Below, one piece after another: positions 36,781-44,345 of a stretch of DNA of 64,000 nucleotides. Position 1 is the stretch's first letter. Each line of letters starts with the position of its first letter. Location of the stretch: NCBI RefSeq assembly GCF_004799665.1, contig NZ_CP031310.1, forward strand, positions 3,388,057 to 3,452,056, read 5' to 3'. The stretch is from Halapricum salinum (lineage in GTDB: Archaea > Halobacteriota > Halobacteria > Halobacteriales > Haloarculaceae). The notes beneath the pieces are model-generated. The model was given only the letters and a program-made list of their open reading frames with translations. It had not been told where the DNA came from and did no database searches. The position numbers and the translations under genes were made by a program.

Positions 36781-38561
36781 TGTCCTGGTTGACGACTGTG
36801 CCGCCCGCTGTCGTCTTGCTCGCGGTTGCCGTCGCCGTCGCGAAACTCCCGCGGAAGATCGGCCACGCGCTCGGCGCGCTCGCCTCGGCGGGTGCGCTCG
36901 CGTGGGCCATCGTCGTCCCCGATGGAACCTACCTCACCGACCTCCAGTTCCTCGGGTTCAAGACGGCGCTGTTGCACGTCGACGACTTCTCGCGACTGAT
37001 GGGCCTCATCTTCGGGCTAATCGCGACCGTCGCAGTCGTCTATTCGTACTACACCGAGGCCGAGCCGATCCAGACCGGCTTCGCGCTGTCGTACGTCGCA
37101 ACAAGCTTCGGCGCGGTCTTCGCGGGCGACTGGCTCACGCTCCTCTTTTTCTGGGAGCTGATGGCTGTCACCTCGACGCTGCTGGTGTGGCACTACGGCG
37201 GGAAAGCCGTCCGGGCGGGCTACCGCTATGCCTTGCTGCACGGACTCGGCGGGACCCTGCTGATGGCCGGCATTCTGGGCCACTACGTCGAGGTCGGCAC
37301 GTTCCTGTTCGCCGTGGCTGGCGGTCCCGAGACCGCAGGCATTACCGCTGGGCTCCCGCAGGCGCTCGCCGCAGTCGGAATCGGCGTCAACGTCGGGTTC
37401 GTCGGCCTGCACGCCTGGCTGCCCGACACTTACCCGCGCCCGCACATCGCCGCCAGCGTCTTCCTCTGTGTGTTCACCACGAAGACCGGCGTCTACGGGA
37501 TGTACCGGGCGTTCCCGAACGGCCACGAGGCCATCGCCTACATGGGCGGTGCGATGGCGGTCTTCGGCGTGATCTTCGCGTTGTTGCAGAACGATATGCG
37601 CCGACTACTCTCCTACCACATCCAGTCCCAGGTCGGATACATGATCGCCGGCGTCGGAATCGGCGGCGCGCTCGCCCAGTCCGGCGCGTTCGCACACGTC
37701 TTCAACCACATCCTCTACAAGAGCCTCCTGTTCATGACCGCCGGGATGGTCATCTACCGCACCGGCGAGGAGGACCTGAAGAAACTCGGCGGCCTCGCCC
37801 GGAAGATGCCCGTTACGACTGTGGCCTTTACTGTGGCGGCGCTGTCGATCGCCGGCTTCCCCGGGTTCAACGGGTTCGTCAGCAAGGGGATCGTCATCTC
37901 GGCGAGTCACTACACCTTCGAGAAGGGGCCGTTGGCGTTCGGTGACTTCACCACCCTCGAATGGATGCTCCTGCTCGGTGGTATCGGGACGTTCATGTCG
38001 TTCATCAAGTTCGGCTACTACGCCTTCTTCCACGGCAGCTACGACGGCGAGGTGAAACGCGCGGGCTACGGCACCTCGGCGGCGATGGGGCTCGTGGCGG
38101 TGCTGTGTGTCGTCTACGGGCTGTTCGACAGCACGCTGTTCGCGATCCTTCCCTTCGACGTCACCAGCAAGGCTGTCGTCGAAAAGGCGTACACGACCTA
38201 CACCGTCGACCACCTCGTCGAGGGCGTTGCCCTGGCCGTGATCGGGCTGGTCGGCTTCTTCGCGACGAAGAAACCCCTCTCGAAGCTCGGCCGGGTCCCC
38301 GACGTCGATCGCCTGTACAATCCCCTGGTATTCTACGGGACGCGAGCCGTCGTCGTCGGCGTGACCGAACTGTACGCGGCCGTCGATAGAGTAGTGGTCG
38401 CCGCAGCGTCGACGACCGTGTGGACCGTCAAACAGCCACGTGAGGCCATCGCGGCGGTCGGCGCCAGTGATGAAGAGCCCCTGTCGCTCCGCGCAGGGAT
38501 CGGAACGAGTGTCCTCGTCCTCGCAGTCGTCGTCGCCGTCGGACTGGTCGTAATGCTGTGA
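36780..38561 (+). CDS. Mrp antiporter third MrpD/NuoN-like subunit
   Basis: The 593-residue protein ends the antiporter operon. Ion-path residues are the glutamate in L-F-F-W-E-L-M-A near residue 124, F-V-G-L-H-A-W-L-P-D-T-Y near residue 206, and the lysine in L-Y-K-S-L-L-F-M near residue 317. The last quarter has extra helices (V-A-L-A-V-I-G-L near residue 483 and V-L-V-L-A-V-V-V at the C-terminus). Three paralogous large subunits in one operon are typical of archaeal Mrp systems and match the split of bacterial MrpA. Confidence 0.88.
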   Translation: MSWLTTVPPAVVLLAVAVAVAKLPRKIGHALGALASAGALAWAIVVPDGTYLTDLQFLGFKTALLHVDDFSRLMGLIFGLIATVAVVYSYYTEAEPIQTGFALSYVATSFGAVFAGDWLTLLFFWELMAVTSTLLVWHYGGKAVRAGYRYALLHGLGGTLLMAGILGHYVEVGTFLFAVAGGPETAGITAGLPQALAAVGIGVNVGFVGLHAWLPDTYPRPHIAASVFLCVFTTKTGVYGMYRAFPNGHEAIAYMGGAMAVFGVIFALLQNDMRRLLSYHIQSQVGYMIAGVGIGGALAQSGAFAHVFNHILYKSLLFMTAGMVIYRTGEEDLKKLGGLARKMPVTTVAFTVAALSIAGFPGFNGFVSKGIVISASHYTFEKGPLAFGDFTTLEWMLLLGGIGTFMSFIKFGYYAFFHGSYDGEVKRAGYGTSAAMGLVAVLCVVYGLFDSTLFAILPFDVTSKAVVEKAYTTYTVDHLVEGVALAVIGLVGFFATKKPLSKLGRVPDVDRLYNPLVFYGTRAVVVGVTELYAAVDRVVVAAASTTVWTVKQPREAIAAVGASDEEPLSLRAGIGTSVLVLAVVVAVGLVVML

Positions 38562-38655
38562 TCGGCTGGAACTCCATTCAGGAGACTTGGCCCGTCAAAT
38601 AATTGTCTCTTCGGGAGACGGCACCGTTTTCAAATTTGCTAATCGGGGACTACCC

Positions 38656-38766
38656 TTTATATTCGATGACGACGACTGTTCGATAGAACACGCGAACGGC
38701 GGGGCCGACGGCAGGGCCACCACCCGAAGTGGCGGGCCCGCGTCGCGTGGACTACCACCCCCAACT
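38656..38766 (+). promoter_or_regulatory. promoter and hairpin-containing leader of the pilin gene
   Basis: A TATA-like TTTATATT lies at 38656-38663, about 104 bp before the pilin ATG. Transcription would begin near 38690, leaving a leader of roughly 75-80 nt, long for a haloarchaeal gene. Within it GGGCCACCAC (38714-38723) can pair imperfectly with GTGGCGGGCCC (38729-38739), so expression may be controlled at the RNA level. A shorter unrecognised upstream start cannot be excluded. Confidence 0.4.
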
Positions 38767-39234
38767 ATGAAAGTACGCGAACTCTTCGCAGACGACGACG
38801 CAGTCAGTCCAGTTATCGGCGTGATCCTGATGGTCGCTATCACGGTCATCCTCGCGGCCGTGATCGCCACGTTCGTCCTCGGACTGGGTGAATCGGTCAG
38901 CGAGACCGCACCGCAAGCGAACTTTGCGACCGACTACAGCGCTGGTGACACGACAAGTACGTCCTTCGGGCAGTCCGGTTCACCGGACGGTTCGTTGGCG
39001 ATTACCCACACTAGCGGCGATTCAGTTCAGGCTCAGAACCTGTACGTGACTGGTGGTATCGGTGATCGATTCTCCTGGACAGACGCCAGTGCGTACGGTT
39101 CTGGTAGCGAGATCGATGCCGGTGATTCCGTTGATTACCTAGTCAACTCCGACGACACGGTTCGCGTTCTCTGGTCGGACGGCTCCGGCGGGAGCTCCGC
39201 AGAGCTGAAGAAGTGGACCGGCCCGGACGCCTGA
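38767..39234 (+). CDS. type IV pilin (Pilin_N / DUF1628 family)
   Basis: The ATG at 38767 gives M-K-V-R-E-L-F-A-D-D-D-A-V-S-P-V-I-G. The hydrophobic stretch from about residue 13 to 36 follows, the hallmark of archaeal pilins cut by PibD just before the helix. The mature part (to residue 155) is Ser/Thr/Gly/Asp-rich and suited to an extracellular beta domain. The coding sequence uses more A/T at third positions than its neighbours, as is common for surface proteins or transferred genes. No pilus assembly genes adjoin it. Confidence 0.85.
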   Translation: MKVRELFADDDAVSPVIGVILMVAITVILAAVIATFVLGLGESVSETAPQANFATDYSAGDTTSTSFGQSGSPDGSLAITHTSGDSVQAQNLYVTGGIGDRFSWTDASAYGSGSEIDAGDSVDYLVNSDDTVRVLWSDGSGGSSAELKKWTGPDA

Positions 39235-39403
39235 TCTGACCACTCACTTTTCGATTTCGCGATTGCCCAGGAGTGGCTACGCGACCGAATTTCGCTTATT
39301 TTTGATTCGATATAGTTAGTTTCGGGCCGTTCAGCCGGTGATGCAGATATAAAGATAAATGTCGTGTCTCGATGAACCTTCGACCACCGTCACGGAGTTC
39401 ACG

Positions 39404-40150
39404 ATGACACTACAGAATCGAACGTGCGTCGTCACGGGCGCATCACGCGGGATCGGGGCAGAGATCGCCAAAGAACTGGCAGACTACGGCGCGAACGTCG
39501 TCGTCAACTATCGTTCTTCAGAAACCCAGGCAGCCGATGTTGCGGCCCACGTCGACGAGGAGACGCCCGGCGAAGCCATCACGGTCCAGGCCGACGTCAG
39601 CGAACCCGAAGACGTCGACGCGATGGTCGAGCAGACCCACGAGGCGTTCGGGCCGGCCGACGTGCTGGTCAACAACGCCGGGATCACGCTGGACGGTCGC
39701 TTCGAGAACATCGACCGCGACAAATGGGAGACGGTCATCGACGTCAATCTCACTGGAGTCTACAACTGTACGGACGCCTTCTACGACGACATCAAAGCCA
39801 GCGACCAGGGCCGGATCGTCAACATGTCCTCGATCGTCGGCGAGGCCGGCAACTTCGGCCAGGCCAACTACGCCGCCAGCAAGGCCGGCGTCATCGGCTT
39901 CACGAAGACGCTCGCGCGCGAACTCGCACCGAAAGGGTCGACGGCCAACTGCGTCGCACCGGGGTTCATCGAGACGGACATGCTCGCGGACGTCCCCGAG
40001 AAGATCCGCGAGGGAATCCTCGAAGACGTCCCGCTCGATCGCTTCGGCGAGCCAGAGGAGATCGCAGACGCGGTTCGGTTCCTCGCCAGCGGTGACTCAA
40101 GTTATATGACTGGCCAGACCCTCAGTGTGAACGGAGGGAAACATCTCTAA
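39404..40150 (+). CDS. 3-oxoacyl reductase (FabG/PhaB-type SDR)
   Basis: The ATG at 39404 gives M-T-L-Q-N-R-T-C-V-V-T-G-A-S-R-G-I-G; the upstream in-frame ATG at 39359 would add 15 unrelated residues. The 248-residue protein has the NADPH loop T-G-A-S-R-G-I-G, N-N-A-G-I-T near residue 90 and the catalytic S and Y-A-A-S-K. It reduces 3-ketoacyl-CoA or -ACP. It is coupled by TAATG to a thiolase and OB-fold gene. That set equals the haloarchaeal PhaB plus two-subunit beta-ketothiolase that supply polyhydroxyalkanoate monomers; fatty-acid metabolism is an alternative. TATA-like GATATAAAG at about 39345. Confidence 0.85.
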   Translation: MTLQNRTCVVTGASRGIGAEIAKELADYGANVVVNYRSSETQAADVAAHVDEETPGEAITVQADVSEPEDVDAMVEQTHEAFGPADVLVNNAGITLDGRFENIDRDKWETVIDVNLTGVYNCTDAFYDDIKASDQGRIVNMSSIVGEAGNFGQANYAASKAGVIGFTKTLARELAPKGSTANCVAPGFIETDMLADVPEKIREGILEDVPLDRFGEPEEIADAVRFLASGDSSYMTGQTLSVNGGKHL

Positions 40151-41316
40151 TGTCACCGCCACATATCGCCGGGGTCGGCATGACCAAATTCGGGAAAGTA
40201 CCCGAACGCACTGGTCGCGACCTCTTTGCTGAAGCCGGCAGTACCGCTATCGAGGACGCCGGGATCGACCGTGACGACATCGACGCGCTGTACGTCGGGA
40301 ACTTCATGGGCGAACTCTCGGAGAATCAGGGCCATATGGGCCCGCTGATGGCCAAGGCCATCGGGCTGGACGTCCCCGCGACACGGGTCGAGAGCGCCTG
40401 TGCCTCGGGCGGGATGGCCGTCCGCCAGGGCGTCAGGGACGTTCGCAACGGCGAAGCAGACGTGGTTCTCGTCTCCGGGGTCGAACGCATGCACAACATG
40501 GGCACCGCCGGAGCGACCGGTGGGCTCTCCGTGGCCGCAGACGACCTCTGGGAAATTCGGCAGGGAATCACCTTCCCCGGCGCCTACGCGCTGATGGCCC
40601 AGCGCTACTTCGCGGTCCACGGCGGCGACAAGGAAGACCTCGCACACGTCGCGGTGAAGAACCACGCTAACGCCGCGAACAACCCGCTCGCGCAGTACCA
40701 GTCCGAGATCTCCGTCGAGAAAGTGCTGGAGGCCCCGCCCGTCGCGATGCCGATGGGGCTGTTCGACTCCTCGCCGATCACCGACGGCGCGGCCGCCGCG
40801 CTGCTGGTCAGCGAGGACTACGCCGAAGAGCACGATCTGGACGCGCCCGTCGCCATCACCGGAACCGGCCAGGGCACGGACAACCTCGCGCTGGCCGAAC
40901 GCGACTCGCTGGTCTGGACGCCCGCTACCCGCGACGCCGGCCAGGAAGCCTACGACGACGCCGGGATCTCGACCGACGACGTCGACTTCCTGGAAGTCCA
41001 CGACTGCTTCACCATCGCCGAGGTTCTGGCGCTCGAAGGCCTGGGCTTCTACGAGGAAGGCGAGGGAATCACCGCCGCGCGCGAGGGCGAGACGACCGCC
41101 GACGGTGACCTGCCCGTGAACCTCTCGGGCGGGCTGAAGGCGAAGGGCCACCCCGTCGGTGCGACGGGCGTCGCCCAGCTCACCGAGATGACCAAGCTGT
41201 TCCGCGGCGACCACGTCAACAGCGACGCAGTCGAGGACGCGAGCGTCGGCCTGACCCACAACGCGGGTGGCACGGTCGCGTCTGCCGTGGTCCACGTTCT
41301 GGAGGTGGCAGAATGA
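40150..41316 (+). CDS. thiolase (beta-ketothiolase catalytic subunit)
   Basis: The 388-residue protein condenses or cleaves acyl-CoAs. The nucleophilic cysteine is in V-E-S-A-C-A-S-G-G near residue 85. Later active-site motifs are V-H-D-C-F-T near residue 286, G-G-L-K-A-K-G-H-P-V-G-A near residue 330, and T-H-N-A-G-G-T near residue 369. It resembles the archaeal/SCPx-type thiolases, which work with a separate OB-fold partner. That partner gene overlaps it by 4 bp downstream. No HMG-CoA synthase gene is adjacent. Confidence 0.9.
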   Translation: MSPPHIAGVGMTKFGKVPERTGRDLFAEAGSTAIEDAGIDRDDIDALYVGNFMGELSENQGHMGPLMAKAIGLDVPATRVESACASGGMAVRQGVRDVRNGEADVVLVSGVERMHNMGTAGATGGLSVAADDLWEIRQGITFPGAYALMAQRYFAVHGGDKEDLAHVAVKNHANAANNPLAQYQSEISVEKVLEAPPVAMPMGLFDSSPITDGAAAALLVSEDYAEEHDLDAPVAITGTGQGTDNLALAERDSLVWTPATRDAGQEAYDDAGISTDDVDFLEVHDCFTIAEVLALEGLGFYEEGEGITAAREGETTADGDLPVNLSGGLKAKGHPVGATGVAQLTEMTKLFRGDHVNSDAVEDASVGLTHNAGGTVASAVVHVLEVAE

Positions 41317-41696
41317 GCGACGAAATCACCAACGACGGGTACGATCAGGCGATCGAAGCGATCGGTGCGGGCGAACCGTACGCGCTCGAATGTCCGAACG
41401 GGCATCACTCGATGCCGCCGCGCCGAGTCTGTCCCGAGTGTGGCGAGTCGGAACTGGAGGAGGTCGACATCCCCACCTCGGGCGAGTTGCTGACCTACAA
41501 CGTCACGCACGTCCCGACACCGGACTTCGCCGACGACGTCCCGTTCGTCCTCGGCATCGCCGAGTTCGGCGGCGTTCGGCTGACGGGTCGTGTCCAGGCA
41601 GACGCGGACGAGGTCGAAGTCGGCATCCCGGTCGAACTCGGGCTGGGCGAATCCGAGACGACCGAGCGTCCGCTGATCACGTTCGATCTGGCGTAG
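41313..41696 (+). CDS. DUF35 OB-fold protein (thiolase partner subunit)
   Basis: The 127-residue protein has a rubredoxin-like zinc ribbon (E-C-P-N-G-H near residue 27, V-C-P-E-C-G near residue 40) and a C-terminal OB fold. In archaea this DUF35 protein bridges thiolase to its partner enzyme, and in haloarchaea it is the beta subunit of beta-ketothiolase. The ATGA overlap with the thiolase gene supports a 1:1 complex. The first zinc pair reads C-x5-H rather than CxxC, so metal binding may be partly lost. Confidence 0.85.
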   Translation: MSDEITNDGYDQAIEAIGAGEPYALECPNGHHSMPPRRVCPECGESELEEVDIPTSGELLTYNVTHVPTPDFADDVPFVLGIAEFGGVRLTGRVQADADEVEVGIPVELGLGESETTERPLITFDLA

Positions 41697-41743
41697 ATCG
41701 TCGACTTTCCTCGATATTTTCGCGTGTTAGTCCCGACCCTAAC

Positions 41744-41751
41744 AACTATAC
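41744..41751 (+). promoter_or_regulatory. TATA-like box upstream of the TumE-type gene
   Basis: AACTATAC lies about 28 bp before the ATG at 41779, predicting a leaderless mRNA for the toxin-antitoxin pair. Confidence 0.35.
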
Positions 41752-41778
41752 TGTGAGGGTACATCCTCCCAAACACGG

Positions 41779-42075
41779 ATGGGTGGTGACGTCACAGTCG
41801 TCCGCGACGAGACGAGCGCCTACGACGACGACACGGTCGCCAGCGTTCGAGTGCTGTCGGTTCCCACCTCCGAACAGTACCCCCAAGGCGTCAAATACGC
41901 CTTTCACTACGGCAAAGCCGGAGCGGAAGACCCAGTCGTTCGATTCGACAACCACCACGGCCCCCACGAACTCCACCTCGGCTCGGAGACGTACGAGATC
42001 GAGTATCCAGGTTTGGAGATGCTCTACGAGGCGTGGCGGGCCGCGTTACCTCCAGAGAAACGAATCGACTGGTAA
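41779..42075 (+). CDS. TumE-type (DUF6516) toxin candidate
   Basis: The 98-residue protein carries Y-A-F-H-Y-G-K near residue 40, V-R-F-D-N-H-H-G-P-H-E near residue 53 and L-E-M-L-Y-E-A-W near residue 79. The R-[FY]-D-N-x-H-G motif is characteristic of the DUF6516/TumE family named as toxin components. In haloarchaea they are commonly paired with an HVO_A0114-type winged-helix protein, as here. Toxin first, regulator second, 21 bp apart. The target is unknown. Confidence 0.75.
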   Translation: MGGDVTVVRDETSAYDDDTVASVRVLSVPTSEQYPQGVKYAFHYGKAGAEDPVVRFDNHHGPHELHLGSETYEIEYPGLEMLYEAWRAALPPEKRIDW

Positions 42076-42096
42076 CCACGAAAGGAGGAGTCTCAC

Positions 42097-42504
42097 ATGA
42101 GCCAGACCCTGCACGTTCAAATTGGTACGCGCCCAGATCGAAGCGATCTGAAGGAAACGCTTGCGTCGATCGACGACGGAGAAACCGTCGAGCCGGAGCC
42201 GTCACGGCTCGTCGTCGAGAGTCTGGAGACGTTCGGGCGAGTCTTTCGGGCGACAAACCTCGAATTGCTCGAAGCTATCGCCGAACACGAGCCCGACAGT
42301 ATCCGCGAACTCGCGCGGCTCGTCGACCGACATCCGCCCGAAGTGTCCGAGAACGTAAGTGAACTCGAAGACTACGGACTCGTCAGGATCGACGACCACG
42401 GCCGATCGAAACGGCCGCGCGTCTGGTACGACGAGATCGAGATCTCCGGCGACGTCCCGCTCCGAAATCTCGGAGACAGCAGTGACGCCACCGCTACGCC
42501 GTGA
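42097..42504 (+). CDS. HVO_A0114-family winged-helix DNA-binding protein (antitoxin candidate)
   Basis: The 135-residue protein has a short N-terminal strand, then a winged helix-turn-helix: N-L-E-L-L-E-A-I-A-E-H near residue 54, S-I-R-E-L-A-R-L-V-D-R near residue 67, L-E-D-Y-G-L-V near residue 90. It probably represses its own operon and neutralises the TumE-type partner. A strong Shine-Dalgarno GGAGG at 42084-42088 sits 8 bp before the ATG, unusual in a mostly leaderless genome and consistent with translation as the second cistron. Confidence 0.75.
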   Translation: MSQTLHVQIGTRPDRSDLKETLASIDDGETVEPEPSRLVVESLETFGRVFRATNLELLEAIAEHEPDSIRELARLVDRHPPEVSENVSELEDYGLVRIDDHGRSKRPRVWYDEIEISGDVPLRNLGDSSDATATP

Positions 42505-42506
42505 GA

Positions 42507-43685
42507 TTAGAAAAACTCCCGTAGACACACCGTCGTCGTCGGGAATAGCGTTTGCAGCCGTTTTCTGATCTCTTCAGAAGTGTCGAGCCTATCCCCGCGA
42601 ACCGCGTCGACGTCTCGATAGCCGACCTCCAGCTGTGAGAGCGTTCCGACGGCGACGGTCGCGTCCGGTTCGGCGGACGTCTGCTCGCACGTCCCGCTCC
42701 CGTCGCTGACCGAGAGTTCGTAGCGTCCGTCGACGGCCGAGAGCGGATCGCTGACCTCGAAGACTACGCTCGTATCGACGTCGTCCGGGTACGGGCAGGC
42801 TTCGAGCGCGAGCGGGACGTCACTCATGCGAATCATCGGCCCGGCACGGATCGAACACTCGACATCGCTCGGATCGTCGACTGAATCGAGCAGCGTCGTC
42901 TCCTGGACGAGCGTGATTTTCACCGACGCGACCTGCGAGTCGTGCGTGCCGAGCAGACCCAGGAGGTGCTGACGGGCTTCGTGGTCGGCCGCCGAGAAGT
43001 CCGACACTTTGAGCCGGCGACCCTCGTCCCCGCTCTCGAAGGAGTAGACGACGTAGCCCTGGATCTCACCGTCCCGTCGCCAGGCGTAGGCCCACGGCGT
43101 GTCGTCGCCGTGATCGAACGTCCGTTTTCGCCACCAGTCCTCGCCGCGCTTGCGCGAGAGGGTCGTCCTCTCGCCGTGGGCGCGCTGGGTCCGTTCGAGA
43201 CGCTCCCAGTCGTCCGGGCCGACCTGCTCGAATGACCCGCTGTCGGTCCGACCGGCCGCAGCGAGCTGCTCGGGCGAGGTCTCGTAGTCAGTGAATTTGT
43301 TCGCAATATCCCAGCCGAACTGTCGGTAGAAGTCGTGGGAGAACGGCCAGAGTGCGGCCAGTCCGATCCCGCGCTCGCGACACTCCTCCAGAAGTGATCG
43401 GCAGAGCAGGCGGACGTTCCCGCCGCGGCGGTGTTCGGGTGGCGAGGAGACGGCTGCGACGCCGCCGAGCGTGACCCACTCGCCCCGGAGGCGGGCGTCG
43501 AACTCGTAGAGCGCGCCGGTCGCGAGCAGTCGCCCTGCCTCGCCGTAGACGCCGTAGCGGTCGGCAATCCGGTCGGGAATCTCACTGTCGGGTCCCGGTG
43601 GCCCCTCCTCGGGATAGAACGCGTAGTCGATGAGGCGGCGATAGCGTTCGAGATCCGTGTCGGGGACCCGTCGAACGGTCGGCAT
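42507..43685 (-). CDS. Eis-like GNAT N-acetyltransferase
   Basis: The 392-residue protein has the Eis architecture: a first GNAT domain (acetyl-CoA loop in H-R-R-G-G-N-V-R near residue 86), a second GNAT-like domain (about 160-280), and a C-terminal SCP2-like domain with V-S-D-P-L-S-A-V-D-G near residue 308. It starts M-P-T-V-R-R-V-P. Eis enzymes acetylate amines of drugs or proteins; the substrate here is unknown. Its stop lies 2 bp past that of the convergent antitoxin gene. Confidence 0.82.
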   Translation of the reverse strand: MPTVRRVPDTDLERYRRLIDYAFYPEEGPPGPDSEIPDRIADRYGVYGEAGRLLATGALYEFDARLRGEWVTLGGVAAVSSPPEHRRGGNVRLLCRSLLEECRERGIGLAALWPFSHDFYRQFGWDIANKFTDYETSPEQLAAAGRTDSGSFEQVGPDDWERLERTQRAHGERTTLSRKRGEDWWRKRTFDHGDDTPWAYAWRRDGEIQGYVVYSFESGDEGRRLKVSDFSAADHEARQHLLGLLGTHDSQVASVKITLVQETTLLDSVDDPSDVECSIRAGPMIRMSDVPLALEACPYPDDVDTSVVFEVSDPLSAVDGRYELSVSDGSGTCEQTSAEPDATVAVGTLSQLEVGYRDVDAVRGDRLDTSEEIRKRLQTLFPTTTVCLREFF

Positions 43686-43706
43686 GTCGGAACGCTCGTG
43701 GCGAGA

Positions 43707-44345
43707 CTACAAGGGGATTCCGCCGAAGAGCAAAACGATCGCCCCGCCGATCATCGGCACGGCGGTCGCCACCCACACCGGCTGGCTCCAGTTCATGACT
43801 TTCTTGCCGTCGAGCGGGCCGAACGGGATCATGTTGAAGCCCGCGAGGAGTGCGTTGATGATCACGCCGAGCCAGCCGACCGTCGCGACGATCTCGCCGG
43901 CAGCACCGCCAGCGAGCCAGAGCACGCCGAAGACGCCGACCAGCCCGACGTTCGTCACGGGACCGGCCAGTGCGATCAGGCCCTGCTCGCGTTTCGTGAC
44001 GAACCCGCGGTGGTAGACTGCGCCGGGAGCGGCGAAGAGGAAGCCGGCGAGACCGGCCATCACGGCGAGGAATAGCATGTTGTAGTCGGCGCGGAACTCC
44101 GCGACCTGGCCGTAGTGGATCGCGACCACCTTGTGGGCGAGTTCGTGCAGCAGGAAGCCGACGCCGGCGGTCGCCATACTGATCGCGAAGCCGGCGGCGA
44201 GGACGTTCAGGGCGGCGTCCGCTCGCACGCCCGCCAGGAGTGTACGGATCTCGGGATTGTAGTAGAAGGCCGTGAAGGCGACGCCCAGAGCGACCCAGGC
44301 GATACCCAGGTCCTTGAGTTCGCGCTGGCTGAAGCGAATGTCCAT
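43707..44345 (-). CDS. site-2-type zinc metalloprotease (M50 family)
   Basis: The start at 44345 gives M-D-I-R-F-S-Q-R-E-L; a GTG one codon earlier is also possible. The 212-residue protein has about six membrane segments. The zinc motif is L-L-H-E-L-A-H-K near residue 65 and the third ligand is in P-F-G-P-L-D-G-K-K near residue 174. These mark an intramembrane peptidase that cuts regulators or signal remnants within membranes. It overlaps the TraB gene stop, so the two membrane proteins are co-transcribed. Confidence 0.88.
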   Translation of the reverse strand: MDIRFSQRELKDLGIAWVALGVAFTAFYYNPEIRTLLAGVRADAALNVLAAGFAISMATAGVGFLLHELAHKVVAIHYGQVAEFRADYNMLFLAVMAGLAGFLFAAPGAVYHRGFVTKREQGLIALAGPVTNVGLVGVFGVLWLAGGAAGEIVATVGWLGVIINALLAGFNMIPFGPLDGKKVMNWSQPVWVATAVPMIGGAIVLLFGGIPL

